DNA from: JAALLB01 sp017643495
GTDB taxonomy: Bacteria; Pseudomonadota; Alphaproteobacteria; Rhizobiales; Rhizobiaceae
Length of the DNA: 64,000 bases
Reading direction: 5' to 3'
Assembly: GCA_965216105.1 (NCBI GenBank)
Contig: OZ244147.1
Span: 1,054,001 to 1,118,000 of the forward strand
The position numbers and the translations under genes are program-made. The notes beneath the pieces were generated by a model. The model was not told where the DNA came from. It worked only from the letters and a program-made list of their open reading frames with translations, and made no database searches. This document shows positions 7,760 to 17,130 of the stretch, in pieces (position 1 is the stretch's first letter; the number at the start of each line of letters is the position of its first letter).

Positions 7760-9043
7760 ATGGAAAATACCGCAGATGTCCGGGCATTTCTTGCCGAACT
7801 GTTTCACAAGGCTGTAGATGCTGCCAGACCGGAAGAAACGATCCGTTCGTTTCTTCCCGAAAAGCCTTCGGGCCGTGTGATCGTTATCGGTGCGGGCAAG
7901 GCGTCTTCCCAAATGGCACGGGCTTTCGAACAGGCGTGGTCAGAAAAACATGACAGTGCGATCGAAGGACTTGTTGTAACCCGTTACGGATATGCCTGTG
8001 ACTGTGAGCATGTCGAGATTGTCGAGGCCGCTCACCCGGTTCCTGACGAGGCCGGGCTTGCTGGTTCAAGACGGCTGCTTGAGAAAGTATCCGGGCTGAA
8101 TGAGGATGACCTGGTGGTTGCCCTGATTTCGGGAGGTGGATCAGCGCTGCTTCCGTGTCCGCCAGAGGGTATCAGTCTTGAGGATGAAATTGCGGTGAAT
8201 GAGGCACTTCTTGCCTCCGGTGCGCCGATTTCCGCCATGAATACAGTGAGAAAGGCTGTTTCGCGCATCAAGGGAGGCAGGCTTGCCGTTGCAGCCCATC
8301 CGGCCCGTGTCGTCTCCCTGCTTGTTTCGGACATACCGGGAGACCATCCACAATATATCGCTTCAGGCCCCACTGTCGCTGATGCCGGCAGCCGGGAAGA
8401 TGCGCTTGCCATTGTCGAACGCTACGAGATGGAACTGCCGGACAGTGTCATGAAACACATGCGCTCCGAGGCTGCTCAGGCACCGCTTCCCGATGATCCC
8501 AGGCTGGCGCGTGCCGAACACCATATCATTGCCTCGGCAGCAAAATCGCTGGAAGTGGCTGCCGAACATGCCCGCTCGATGGGCATTGAAGCGCATATCC
8601 TGTCGGATTCGATAGAAGGTGAAGCGCGTGAAGCTGCATTGACACAGGCAGCCGTTGCGCGTGAGATTTTGCATCGCGACAGACCTTTCAAAAAACCGGT
8701 TCTTCTGCTTTCGGGTGGTGAAACCACAGTTACGCTCAAGGGGCGTGGCAAGGGCGGTCGCAACACTGAGTTCTTGTTGGGCTTTGCGATAGCGATTGAC
8801 GGAGAGCGCGGCATTCATGCGCTTTGCGCCGATACGGACGGTATTGATGGCAGTGAGGACAATGCGGGTGCATTTGCCGATTGCGATACAGTTAGCAAAA
8901 TGCGGACTGCCGGGATCGACCCGGGCATATTTTTGCAAAACAATGATGCATGGTCTGCCTTTCAGAAGGCCGGAACCCTATTTATACCGGGACCTACCGG
9001 AACCAACGTGAACGATTTTCGCGCGATATTGATATCCGGATAG
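7760..9043 (+). CDS. Glycerate 2-kinase (MOFRL family; often annotated hydroxypyruvate reductase/TtuD)
   Basis: A 427-residue MOFRL-family glycerate kinase that phosphorylates glycerate to 2-phosphoglycerate with ATP. Visible features are VIVIGAGKASSQMA near residue 40, the Gly-rich ALISGGGSALLP near 120, SDIPGDHP near 205, and a C-terminal MOFRL block with the LLLSGGETTVT and GRGKGGRNTEFLLG motifs (about 315-345). The ATG at 7760 is chosen because longer starts would run through the upstream terminator hairpin. It probably starts an operon with thiolase and SDR genes, since the gaps are 18 and 3 bases. That mix suggests a link between C3 metabolism and beta-oxidation-like reactions. Confidence 0.88.
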   Translation: MENTADVRAFLAELFHKAVDAARPEETIRSFLPEKPSGRVIVIGAGKASSQMARAFEQAWSEKHDSAIEGLVVTRYGYACDCEHVEIVEAAHPVPDEAGLAGSRRLLEKVSGLNEDDLVVALISGGGSALLPCPPEGISLEDEIAVNEALLASGAPISAMNTVRKAVSRIKGGRLAVAAHPARVVSLLVSDIPGDHPQYIASGPTVADAGSREDALAIVERYEMELPDSVMKHMRSEAAQAPLPDDPRLARAEHHIIASAAKSLEVAAEHARSMGIEAHILSDSIEGEAREAALTQAAVAREILHRDRPFKKPVLLLSGGETTVTLKGRGKGGRNTEFLLGFAIAIDGERGIHALCADTDGIDGSEDNAGAFADCDTVSKMRTAGIDPGIFLQNNDAWSAFQKAGTLFIPGPTGTNVNDFRAILISG

Positions 9044-9061
9044 CCGGAGAAGGAGATAGCG

Positions 9062-10243
9062 ATGTCAGACAGAATAGTAATTGCAGGTGCCAAGCGCACA
9101 GCAATGGGTGGTTTTCAAGGCGAGTTTTCCGGTTTGGCTGCTGCCGAACTGGGTGGCGCTGCGATCAAGGCTGCTGTTGAGGATGCCGGTATTGATCCGC
9201 TCCGCGTTGATGAAGTGGTAATGGGCAATGTGCTTGGCGCTGGCCAGGGGCAGGCTCCGGCCAGACAGGCTGCTTTCAAGGCCGGTCTCGACAAGAAAAC
9301 CCCTTCCACCACACTCAACAAAATGTGTGGCTCGGGCATGAAAGCCACCATGGTTGCCTATGACCAGCTCAAGGCTGAAAACGGGGACTTTATCGTCGCC
9401 GGTGGCATGGAGAGCATGACCAATGCGCCATATCTTCTGGAAAAAATGCGTGGTGGCGCAAGGATCGGCCATCAGCAGGTTATAGACCACATGTTCCTTG
9501 ACGGTCTTGAAGATGCCTATGAGAAGGGCAAGCTGATGGGACATTTCGCCGAGGATTGTGCGGAAAAGTTCCAGTTTACCCGGGAAATGCAGGACGAGTT
9601 CGCGGTACGGTCGCTTGAAAATGCGATCAATGCGGAAAAGGACGGCAAGTTCTCCAGGGAGATCACCCCTGTTTCCTACGAAACCCGCAAGGGCGAGGTC
9701 AATGTTTCATCGGATGAACAGCCGCGCAACGCCCGTCCGGACAAGATTCCCCATCTCAAGCCTGCTTTCCTCAAGGATGGTACGGTGACCGCGGCCAATG
9801 CGTCCTCGATTTCCGATGGCGCTGCAGCGCTGGTTCTGACCCGCGAAAGCATTGCGGAGAAAGAAGGACTGGAGGTGCGTGCAATCATTCACGGTCATGC
9901 CAGCCATGCCCATGAGCCCGGCTGGTTTACCACTGCCCCCGTACCGGCAGCCAAGAAGCTGATGGAGAAAATCGGCTGGACGAAGGAAGATGTTGATCTT
10001 TGGGAAGTAAACGAGGCTTTTGCCGTCGTTCCCATGGCGTTCATGCATGAATTCGGCCTCGACCGCGATGTGGTGAACGTACATGGTGGTGCCTGTGCAC
10101 TGGGCCATCCGATTGGCGCTTCGGGAAGCCGGATCATCGTCACATTGCTCAATGCACTTGAAACCCATAACAAGAAACGCGGACTTGCTGCCATTTGTAT
10201 TGGTGGCGGTGAAGGTACTGCGATTGCAATTGAAAGGCCCTGA
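9062..10243 (+). CDS. Acetyl-CoA C-acetyltransferase (thiolase)
   Basis: A 393-residue thiolase with all catalytic residues: nucleophile Cys89 in NKMCGSGMKA, His349 in GHPIGASG, and Cys379 in CIGGGEGTA. Length and motifs match biosynthetic/acetoacetyl-type thiolases more than the longer degradative FadA type. An AAGGAGA site precedes the ATG. It lies between glycerate kinase and a 3-hydroxyacyl-CoA-dehydrogenase-like SDR, so it may catalyse the last cleavage of a short acyl-CoA pathway. Confidence 0.92.
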   Translation: MSDRIVIAGAKRTAMGGFQGEFSGLAAAELGGAAIKAAVEDAGIDPLRVDEVVMGNVLGAGQGQAPARQAAFKAGLDKKTPSTTLNKMCGSGMKATMVAYDQLKAENGDFIVAGGMESMTNAPYLLEKMRGGARIGHQQVIDHMFLDGLEDAYEKGKLMGHFAEDCAEKFQFTREMQDEFAVRSLENAINAEKDGKFSREITPVSYETRKGEVNVSSDEQPRNARPDKIPHLKPAFLKDGTVTAANASSISDGAAALVLTRESIAEKEGLEVRAIIHGHASHAHEPGWFTTAPVPAAKKLMEKIGWTKEDVDLWEVNEAFAVVPMAFMHEFGLDRDVVNVHGGACALGHPIGASGSRIIVTLLNALETHNKKRGLAAICIGGGEGTAIAIERP

Positions 10244-10246
10244 TTG

Positions 10247-11017
10247 ATGGAACTGAATGACAAGATAGCCGCAGTCGTAACGGGCGGCGGATCAGGTTTG
10301 GGCGAGGGGACTGCCAGAGCCCTTGCCGCGCGCGGTGTCAAGGTTGCTGTTTTCGACCTGAACGAAGAAGCCGGGCAAAAAGTGGCCAGCGAGATTGGCG
10401 GCGTCTTTGCCAAGGTTGATGTTTCCGATGCGGCTTCTGTCGCCGAAGGGCTGAAACTTGCCCGCAAAGCACACGGCCAGGAATCCATATGTGTCAATTG
10501 CGCAGGGATTGCCCCGGCTGCAAAGACCGTGGACCGCGAAGGCAATCCTCACGATCCGGACCTCTTTGCCAAAGTCGTTGGTGTCAACCTTGTTGGAACG
10601 TTCAATGTAGCAAGCCAATGCGCAGCCGGGATGTCCGGGCAGGAACCGGTTGCTGCAGACGGTGAGCGTGGTGTCATTATCAACACGGCATCTGTTGCCG
10701 CCTTTGACGGCCAGATTGGCCAGATCGGTTATGGTGCCTCAAAAGCGGCAGTTGCCGGCATGACCTTGCCGATGGCGCGGGACCTTTCCCGCAACGGGGT
10801 TCGGGTCATGACGATTGCGCCGGGCATTTTTGGCACTCCCATGGTAAAGGGCATGCCGCAGGAAGTTCAGGATGCACTCGGTGCCATGATCCCGTTTCCT
10901 TCCCGTCTTGGCGAACCCGATGAATATGCGAAGCTTGCACTGGCGATTTGTGAAAATCCGATGCTGAACGGCGAGACCATCCGCCTTGATGGCGCCATTC
11001 GCATGGCACCAAAATAA
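10247..11017 (+). CDS. SDR oxidoreductase, 3-hydroxyacyl-CoA dehydrogenase type II-like
   Basis: A 256-residue short-chain dehydrogenase. The NAD-binding TGGGSGLG motif is at residues 12-19, followed by FDLNEE, which favours NAD over NADP. NCAGIAPA and the catalytic Ser/Tyr/Lys set, including YGASKAAV, are present. The motif VVTGGGSGLGEGTA and the insertion between the NAG motif and the active site (AGMSGQEPVAADGERGVIINTAS) resemble HSD17B10-type enzymes that oxidise branched 3-hydroxyacyl-CoA. It starts three bases after the thiolase stop; a TTG immediately upstream is the alternative start. A terminator follows. Confidence 0.88.
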   Translation: MELNDKIAAVVTGGGSGLGEGTARALAARGVKVAVFDLNEEAGQKVASEIGGVFAKVDVSDAASVAEGLKLARKAHGQESICVNCAGIAPAAKTVDREGNPHDPDLFAKVVGVNLVGTFNVASQCAAGMSGQEPVAADGERGVIINTASVAAFDGQIGQIGYGASKAAVAGMTLPMARDLSRNGVRVMTIAPGIFGTPMVKGMPQEVQDALGAMIPFPSRLGEPDEYAKLALAICENPMLNGETIRLDGAIRMAPK

Positions 11018-11052
11018 CATCGTCGCAGAACTGAACTGATTGCCTGTAAAGG

Positions 11053-11079
11053 CCCGTCGGGAAACCGGCGGGTTTTTTT
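11053..11079 (+). terminator. Rho-independent terminator after the SDR gene
   Basis: The arm CCCGTCGG pairs with CCGGCGGG (one G-T wobble) across a GAAA loop, followed by seven T. It lies 36 bases downstream of the SDR stop and closes the glycerate kinase-thiolase-SDR unit. Confidence 0.9.
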
Positions 11080-11312
11080 GTTGCCTGCCTGCATTTGCAA
11101 GCTCCGGCTATCAAGGGCACTGCGCAAGCAAACAGGGGTGAATGATTACGAACTGATGATCTGAAATGGATACTGCTTTTGGACGCTGAACAACAAAACC
11201 TGCTTTGTTTGCCGAGGTCTGAAAACAACCGGTGCGAAAAGGGCTCGCGACAAGGCTGCTTTGATAGAGCGCCTCTTTCACTATGTGTGATGAGTGGGGA
11301 AATGCAGGCAAC
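11080..11312. other. Intergenic spacer between two terminators
   Basis: This 233-base stretch lies between the plus-strand SDR terminator and the minus-strand porin terminator. I see no open frame with a plausible ribosome-binding site, no tRNA-like fold and no repeat. It appears to be plain convergent spacer. Confidence 0.5.
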
Positions 11313-11343
11313 AAAAAAACCCGCCAACCGTAGTTGGCGGGTT
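11313..11343 (-). terminator. Rho-independent terminator of the porin gene
   Basis: An 11-base perfect inverted repeat (arms 11318-11328 and 11333-11343, four-base loop) is followed on the minus strand by a run of T, seen as A on the plus strand. It lies 36 bases beyond the porin stop codon. Confidence 0.92.
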
Positions 11344-11378
11344 CTCTAAAGAACGATGTTCTTTTCGACTTGGCTAAC

Positions 11379-12650
11379 TTAGAAATCGCGACGAAGGCTG
11401 ATTTCGAAGCCGTCGTAGTCGTGATCTACAGCAGCACCAACAGTACCTGCGAGAGCACCGGTGTTAGCTTGTACGTTGTCAGCTTCGCCGAAGAAGTAAG
11501 CTGCCTTGATGTGGAAGCCAGGAGCAGCAGAAGGGTACCAGTTCAGACCAAGAACAGTCAGGTCTGCATCACCTTCAAGACCACCTGGGCGACCGGCAAC
11601 ACCAGCTACGCCTACAGCAGGAGCAACAGCGGCAACAGTGTTGGCGTTGCTGCCTTCAGCATGCCAGTGAGCTGCGATGAACTCGACTTCGTCGGTCAGG
11701 TTCATTTGGAAAGCAACTGACCAGATGTCGTCTACGTTTACGTGTACATCGCTGTATACGTATTCGGTCATTGCGTTACCATCGTAAGCGTATGAACCGT
11801 AGAGAACACCACCAGGAATGTACTCGGAAAGGTCAAGAGAGACGCTTGCCTTGTATGCCCAGTTACCGCGGCTGTTAGCAACTACACCACCAAGAGCGTT
11901 AATTTCAACGGAGTCAGTGTCATGTGCAGCTGAGAAAGCAACAGTACCCCAGTCAGCTGAGTAGTTCACACCAGCGTAGAAGTTTGCAGCATCGTTACCG
12001 TTAAGTGTGCCGTCCAGGTCAGAAGAACCAGTACGAACGTCTTCAACACCAACAGTTACAGCAAGGCCGTCTGCAGCCCATGTGTAGTCGAGGAATGTTG
12101 AGTCACGGAAACCGTACCAGCCATCAGTTGCGATGAACGGGCCACCAGCACCTTCAAGGTTTACACCAGCAAAGCCGTGGTTAGCTACGAAGTAGGTACC
12201 ACCGTTTTGACCGATGCGGAAACCAGCGAGAGACATCATTGCAATGTCAGCCCGGAAAGCAGTTGCAGCAGTTTCGTTTGCGCCACCAGCTTCAAGACGG
12301 ATAAGAGCACGGAGTGTACCCCAGTCAGTCTCGTTGCGTGTGTCGATGTTGACACGTGCGCGCTGAGCCCAAGCACCAGCTTCGTCAGTTACACGACGTG
12401 TGTCAGCGTTAACGCCGCCAGCAGCAAGTGTAGTATCGACGTAAGCTTTGTTGAAAGCTGAACGTACGAAGCCTGAGAAGCGGATACAAGTCTCAGTGCC
12501 TGGAATGAAGAAGAAACCAGAACCGTAAGCGTCACAAACGCGAACGTATTCGACTGGCTCCGGCTCGATGACAACAGCGTCTGCTGCCTGAGCACCGGAA
12601 ACAGCAACCATTGCGGCAGCTGAACCGAGAAGGAGAGAACGAATATTCAT
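11379..12650 (-). CDS. Alphaproteobacterial outer-membrane porin
   Basis: A 423-residue precursor of the Porin_2 family found in Rhizobiales. The signal peptide covers residues 1-22 (ends SGAQA). The mature N-terminus contains VEYVRVCDAYGSGFFFIPG and TETCIRFSGFVR, the two-cysteine signature of this family. The rest is alternating beta-strand sequence, ending in an aromatic residue (DGFEISLRRDF), as outer-membrane barrels need for BAM assembly. Codon choice differs from its neighbours (more GCT, GTT, GAA and AAC), consistent with high expression. It is monocistronic, with a good promoter and terminator. Confidence 0.95.
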   Translation of the reverse strand: MNIRSLLLGSAAAMVAVSGAQAADAVVIEPEPVEYVRVCDAYGSGFFFIPGTETCIRFSGFVRSAFNKAYVDTTLAAGGVNADTRRVTDEAGAWAQRARVNIDTRNETDWGTLRALIRLEAGGANETAATAFRADIAMMSLAGFRIGQNGGTYFVANHGFAGVNLEGAGGPFIATDGWYGFRDSTFLDYTWAADGLAVTVGVEDVRTGSSDLDGTLNGNDAANFYAGVNYSADWGTVAFSAAHDTDSVEINALGGVVANSRGNWAYKASVSLDLSEYIPGGVLYGSYAYDGNAMTEYVYSDVHVNVDDIWSVAFQMNLTDEVEFIAAHWHAEGSNANTVAAVAPAVGVAGVAGRPGGLEGDADLTVLGLNWYPSAAPGFHIKAAYFFGEADNVQANTGALAGTVGAAVDHDYDGFEISLRRDF

Positions 12651-12708
12651 GTTAATTTTCCCTATGCTTTGAATTTCGATCAACACTGTCGTGCCTTTCG
12701 ATAGGCTA

Positions 12709-12738
12709 TCTATAGGGATGGGTGCATCGGCAAGTCAA
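12709..12738 (-). promoter_or_regulatory. Putative sigma-70-type promoter of the porin gene
   Basis: On the minus strand TTGACT (12733-12738) and TATAGA (12709-12714) are separated by 18 bases, giving a leader of about 50 bases before the porin ATG. The rest of the gap to the next gene (12739-13001) holds a 9-base inverted repeat described separately and no gene I can support. Confidence 0.6.
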
Positions 12739-12872
12739 TTTCGGTTTTGCCAATTTGGCGCCAAAACAGGCCTCCTGAACGACTTCGCTTTTCAGTGTAG
12801 CAAATATGCAACAAAAACGGCATCTGCTGTGGGTAAGGAGCTGTTAAGCTTGGTTAAGAAAGGGTTGCCAAA

Positions 12873-12907
12873 CGCCTGTTTCAGGCATTTTGACGCAAAA
12901 ACAGGCG
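12873..12907. repeat. Inverted repeat between the porin and flavoprotein genes
   Basis: CGCCTGTTT (12873-12881) and AAACAGGCG (12899-12907) form a perfect nine-base inverted repeat with a 17-base spacer. A further AAAACAGGC sits near 12764. It lies downstream of the 13002 gene (minus strand) and about 135 bases upstream of the porin -35 box. It may be a weak terminator or a distal operator; there is no clear T run. Confidence 0.35.
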
Positions 12908-13001
12908 CAAGCATGGCGAATCCTGCCGATTTCCAGGTTCGGTTGGCGAGAATCAACGATATCCGGGAAACTGGCAGGCAGTTTCGAGCCTGAACCGATT
13001 C

Positions 13002-15455
13002 TCATGCCTTTACGCGTTCCGACTTCGGGTCATACATCGGCTTGAGGCTTGCTTCTGCGCTGAAGCGTTCACCGGCAATCTCGATTTCGTAGTCAGAAGC
13101 CAGCACCTGCGCGGCATTCTCACCCTTGCAGGGTACATAACCGAGGCCGATCGCGGCATCGAAGCTGTGACCGTAACTGGCTGACGTTATGTAAGAGACG
13201 ATCTTGCCATCGCGAATGACAGGTTCATTGTGATAGAGCAAGGGCAGCGGATCGTTCAGGCAGAACTGGACCAGACGCATGTCGAGGCCCTCTTCCTTCT
13301 TGCGCAATACGGCGTCACGGCCAATGAAGCTTTCCTTCGCGGTCTTGACCGCAAAGCCCAGGCCGGCTTCCAGCACATGATCCTCGCCGGTGATGTCGTG
13401 GCCGAAATGGCGGAATGCCTTTTCAATCCTCAATGAATCCATCATGTGCATGCCGCACAGTTTCAGGTTCATGTCCTGTCCGGCCTCATGCAGGGCTTCG
13501 AAGACATGGGCACACATATCTGTCGGGACATACAGTTCCCAGCCCAGTTCGCCGACATAGGTAACCCGGTGGGCACGGGCCAGCGCCATTCCGATCTCTA
13601 CCTCGTGGGCCTGCCCGAAAGGGTGTGTGGCATTGGTCCAGTCATGGCCTGATACCTTTTCCAGCAATTGCCGGGAGTTTGGCCCCATGACGGCGAGAAC
13701 GCCCTCGGCAGATGTCATGTCCATCAGGACAATCTGGTGATCGCCACGGTTTTTCCGCATCCAGTGCAGTTCGCGTTGCACGGTCGCGGCTGGTGTCACG
13801 ACAATATACGATGTCTCGCCAAGCCGGGTGACTGTCACATCCGCTTCAATGCCGCCGCGACTGTTCAGAAACTGGGTGTAAACGATCTTGCCGACGGGAA
13901 CATCGACATCATTACCGCATATGTAATTGAGGAAGGCGCAGGCATCGCTGCCTTCCACGCGGATCTTGCCGAAGGAAGACATGTCGTACATGCCAACATT
14001 CTGGCGTATCGCCCGATGCTCTTCAGCAGCATTTAGGAACCAGTTTTGACGCTTCCATGTGTATTTGTACTCCGCATCCTGACCGGATGATGCAAACCAG
14101 TTGGCCCGTTCCCAGCCGGCCACTTCACCGAACACGGCACCATGCTCCGCAAGCTGCTGGTGAAAGGGTGTCCGGCGCACGCCTCTGGCGGTTGCCATCT
14201 GGCGGAAAGGGAAATGGTCAGCATAGAGAAGGCCGAGGGTTTCCGTGGAGCGCTCGTAAAGATAGGTCTTGTTTCCCTGGAAAGGCTGCATGCGCCGGAT
14301 ATCAACGTCACCCAGGTCAAAGGGCGGCATGCCCTGGTCCATCCATTCGGCAACTGCCCAGCCGGCACCACCCGAAGACTGAATGCCGATGGAGTTGAAG
14401 CCTGCGCAGACAAAGAAGTTTTCCAGGTTTGGTGCCTCGCCAATATGATAGGCGTCGTCCGGGGTGAAACTTTCTGGCCCGTTGAAGAAGGTGTGGATGC
14501 CGGCTTCAGCGAGCATCGGCATTCGGTTTACCGCCTTTTCCAGGATCGGTTCGAAATGGTCGAAATCCTCCGGCAGCTGGTCAAAGCAGAAATCTTCCGG
14601 AATGCCGTTCATTCCCCACGGCTTGGCATCGGGTTCAAATGCGCCCAGCAGCATCTTGCCTGCATCTTCCTTGTAATAGGCGCATTCATCCGGCACCCGC
14701 AGGACCGGCAACTGGCTGAGGCCGGCAATGCTTTCAGTGACGATGTAAAAATGCTCACATGCATGCAAAGGTACATTAACCCCTGCCTTGCGTCCGATCT
14801 CGTGGGCCCACATGCCGCCGCAATTGACCACGAAGTCGGCTTCAATCGTGCCCTGGTCATCAACGCCGTCCCGTTTCCACGAAACTCCGGTCACACGACC
14901 GTTTCTGGAGTGTATGTCGGTGACTTTCACACCCTCGATCACTTGTGCGCCATTCATTTTGGCGCCCTTTGCCAGAGCATGGGCAATATTGGCAGGGTCT
15001 CCCTGTCCGTCAAGCGGCAGGTATACCGCCCCCACCACATCTTCTATGTTCAGGTGCTCGTAGCGTTGCTTTACCTCGCTCGGGGAGATCTCCTCGACCT
15101 CAACGCCAAAGGCGCGGGCCATGGATGCCAGCCGGTAGATTTCCTCCCGGCGTTCTTCAGTAAGAGCAACCGTGATCGAACCGCAACGGCGGAACCCGGT
15201 TGCCACGCCGGTTTCCTCTTCAAGGGTGCCATACAGTTCCTGGCTGTATTTGGCGAGTTTTGTGGTGTTCTTGCTGGTGCGCAGTTGGGCAATCAGGCCT
15301 GCCGCATGCCAGGTTGTGCCGCAGGTAAGCTGTTTACGCTCGAGAAGAACGATATCCTTCCAGCCCAGTTTTGCCAGATGGTAGGCAACGGAACATCCGG
15401 CTACCCCGCCACCGATGATGACTGCTCTTGCTTTTGCCGGGACAGGTTTGGCCAT
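13002..15455 (-). CDS. FAD-dependent dimethylglycine/sarcosine dehydrogenase-like protein (distal copy)
   Basis: An 817-residue two-part enzyme. The N-terminal DAO-type FAD domain carries VIIGGGVAGCSVAYH at about 12-26 and GTTWHAAGL, whose His50 is the covalent FAD attachment site in rat dimethylglycine dehydrogenase. A FAO-like linker follows, and the C-terminal half resembles the folate-binding GcvT domain (about 430-810). Such enzymes oxidatively demethylate N-methylated amino acids and transfer the one-carbon unit to tetrahydrofolate. The ATG at 15455 has AAAGGA upstream. It is the last gene of the operon and exactly as long as the 17573-20026 paralogue. The substrate is unknown. Confidence 0.9.
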   Translation of the reverse strand: MAKPVPAKARAVIIGGGVAGCSVAYHLAKLGWKDIVLLERKQLTCGTTWHAAGLIAQLRTSKNTTKLAKYSQELYGTLEEETGVATGFRRCGSITVALTEERREEIYRLASMARAFGVEVEEISPSEVKQRYEHLNIEDVVGAVYLPLDGQGDPANIAHALAKGAKMNGAQVIEGVKVTDIHSRNGRVTGVSWKRDGVDDQGTIEADFVVNCGGMWAHEIGRKAGVNVPLHACEHFYIVTESIAGLSQLPVLRVPDECAYYKEDAGKMLLGAFEPDAKPWGMNGIPEDFCFDQLPEDFDHFEPILEKAVNRMPMLAEAGIHTFFNGPESFTPDDAYHIGEAPNLENFFVCAGFNSIGIQSSGGAGWAVAEWMDQGMPPFDLGDVDIRRMQPFQGNKTYLYERSTETLGLLYADHFPFRQMATARGVRRTPFHQQLAEHGAVFGEVAGWERANWFASSGQDAEYKYTWKRQNWFLNAAEEHRAIRQNVGMYDMSSFGKIRVEGSDACAFLNYICGNDVDVPVGKIVYTQFLNSRGGIEADVTVTRLGETSYIVVTPAATVQRELHWMRKNRGDHQIVLMDMTSAEGVLAVMGPNSRQLLEKVSGHDWTNATHPFGQAHEVEIGMALARAHRVTYVGELGWELYVPTDMCAHVFEALHEAGQDMNLKLCGMHMMDSLRIEKAFRHFGHDITGEDHVLEAGLGFAVKTAKESFIGRDAVLRKKEEGLDMRLVQFCLNDPLPLLYHNEPVIRDGKIVSYITSASYGHSFDAAIGLGYVPCKGENAAQVLASDYEIEIAGERFSAEASLKPMYDPKSERVKA

Positions 15456-15499
15456 GACCGGTGATCCTTTCAGGGTAGCGGCTTTATCAAAATCGGCCG

Positions 15500-16672
15500 T
15501 CAGGTGTAATGGGTGGATATGAAGCGTTCCAGCCGTTTGGCGGCTTCCCGCAAAAGCTCTTCCGGCTGGCACAGGCTGATGCGCAAGTGACCGGCTGCCG
15601 AGGGGCCGAAACTGTCACCCGGCATGGTGCAGAGTTTTTCCGTTTCCAGCAGTTCAAATGCAAACTTCTGGGCATCCAGAGTGATTTCCCGGATATCCAG
15701 CATGATGTACATGCCGCCTGCATCATTGTGGGCATGGATGCGGTTTATGCCGGAAATCGCCTCAAGAAACGCTTCTCCGCGGCGGTGAAATGTTTCCGCC
15801 AGTTCTCCGACACCGTAACCCCTGTCCAGTGCTTCTGCGGCAGCGCGGCTGATGAAATCGGAAATGCCGTAACTGTTGACCAGATTGTGCTGCATGAAAT
15901 TGTGGATCATGTCCGGTTCGGCAATTACCCAGCCAACCCGCCAGCCCGTCATGGCATGGCTTTTCGACATGGACATTACAATGAGCGTGCGTTCCTTCAT
16001 GCCCGGCAGTGAGCGGGGCGAGATGTGGCGCCCCCCGGAAAGGGACCAGTAAACCTCATCGGAGATGAGCCACAGGTCATGCCTGATGCACAAACCTGCA
16101 ATGCCTTCGAGTGTTTCGCGGTCATAAATCGCGCAGGTCGGATTGTTCGGGGTGTTCATCAATATGGCACGTGTATTCGGCCGGACAGCCTCGGCAATCC
16201 TGTCGGCACGCGGCTGGAAACCGTCATCGGCTTCCGCAGCTACCAGTGTGAATGAACAGCCGGCAGCACGCACTGTGCCGGGATAAGTAACATAATGAGG
16301 GCTGATGATGATGACGTGGTCACCGGGATCGAGGGCAGCCTGCATGGATGCGTAGAGCCCGGCCTGGCCGCCACCGGTAGCTATCACTTCGGCATCGCTC
16401 ACGGGCATGCCGATTGCTTCGGTGGAAACTTTCGCCATGGCAGAGACCAGTTCTGGGATGCCCTGCATGGTTGTATATTTGGTGTGTCCCGCATCAAGCG
16501 CATGTTTGGCAGCTTCGCGGATTTCCACCGGTGTCGGGAAATCATGGTCGCCGATGGCAAGCGTCAGGATGTCCTGGCCCTCACGAGCCATTTCGATTCC
16601 GCGCAGGTAGACCTCCCAGCCTTCCTGGTTGCCGGACGAAATGTGGGTGATGCGATGCGATGGTTGAGGCAT
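15500..16672 (-). CDS. Class I/II pyridoxal-phosphate aminotransferase
   Basis: A 390-residue fold-type I aminotransferase. PLP-binding features are NNPT at 176-179, SDEVY at 204-208 and the Schiff-base lysine Lys237 in SMSKSHAMTGWR, followed by Arg residues for the carboxylate. It resembles aspartate/aromatic-type aminotransferases of the AAT superfamily, but substrate specificity cannot be read. Its start touches the stop of the PNPOx-fold gene (overlap of one base), and the second flavoprotein gene follows 44 bases later. Context suggests it transaminates an amino acid produced or consumed by the flanking demethylases. Confidence 0.88.
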   Translation of the reverse strand: MPQPSHRITHISSGNQEGWEVYLRGIEMAREGQDILTLAIGDHDFPTPVEIREAAKHALDAGHTKYTTMQGIPELVSAMAKVSTEAIGMPVSDAEVIATGGGQAGLYASMQAALDPGDHVIIISPHYVTYPGTVRAAGCSFTLVAAEADDGFQPRADRIAEAVRPNTRAILMNTPNNPTCAIYDRETLEGIAGLCIRHDLWLISDEVYWSLSGGRHISPRSLPGMKERTLIVMSMSKSHAMTGWRVGWVIAEPDMIHNFMQHNLVNSYGISDFISRAAAEALDRGYGVGELAETFHRRGEAFLEAISGINRIHAHNDAGGMYIMLDIREITLDAQKFAFELLETEKLCTMPGDSFGPSAAGHLRISLCQPEELLREAAKRLERFISTHYT

Positions 16673-17130
16673 TAGCCGTAAATCTCCGAGAATTTCGATT
16701 TGTAGAGCTCTACCATCTGTTCCTCGGTTGCCCCATCATCATAGGGCGGAGTCGTCATCAAACGAACACGCTCCACAGAAATCTTGACGATTGCTCTTAT
16801 CCTGTCTGCGAGCGCCGGAAATGCTTCTTCCCATTTCGGGTAAAGTTCCCCGAACTCGGGTGTGCCGCGTTCAACGGTATGCGCAGTGCCGAAAACCCTG
16901 ACGCCCTTGCGCAGCCAGATATCAATGAAATTCACTTCCGTTTTTGGCTGATGGGCAAGGTTGGCCATCGTGCCCGGCGAACGGATATCGGCAAATGCGA
17001 TCGTCTCGTCATCAAGTACAAAGAAAGTTCCCTTGGGCGAAAGGGAAGGCATTCCGTCTTCTGTAACCGTGGCGACGAAACCAAGGGGAAAGCGTTCGAT
17101 CAGGTCTCTGGTAAATTGATTGATGCTCAT
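16672..17130 (-). CDS. Pyridoxamine 5'-phosphate oxidase-fold (flavin split-barrel) protein
   Basis: A 152-residue protein with the split-barrel layout of the PNPOx-like family: an N-terminal helix (INQFTRDLIERFPLG), the strand pair FVATVTEDGMPSLSPKGTFFVLDDETIAFAD, then TEVNFIDIWLRKGVRVFGTA. Members bind FMN, F420 or haem, so true PNP oxidase activity is not implied, and the C-terminal signature of PdxH is absent. GAAGGAAG lies before the ATG. It overlaps the DUF2867 gene by four bases. A redox or detoxification role in the operon is inference. Confidence 0.8.
   Translation of the reverse strand: MSINQFTRDLIERFPLGFVATVTEDGMPSLSPKGTFFVLDDETIAFADIRSPGTMANLAHQPKTEVNFIDIWLRKGVRVFGTAHTVERGTPEFGELYPKWEEAFPALADRIRAIVKISVERVRLMTTPPYDDGATEEQMVELYKSKFSEIYG

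Noticed and set aside
12691..12993. 100-codon plus-strand frame in the porin upstream gap
   Set aside because: It overlaps the porin promoter, has no ribosome-binding site and no recognisable domain.
14142..15464. Long open frame opposite the distal flavoprotein (440 codons, plus strand)
   Set aside because: It lies entirely antisense to a gene with strong family motifs, has no ribosome-binding site, and its sequence is low in recognisable domains.
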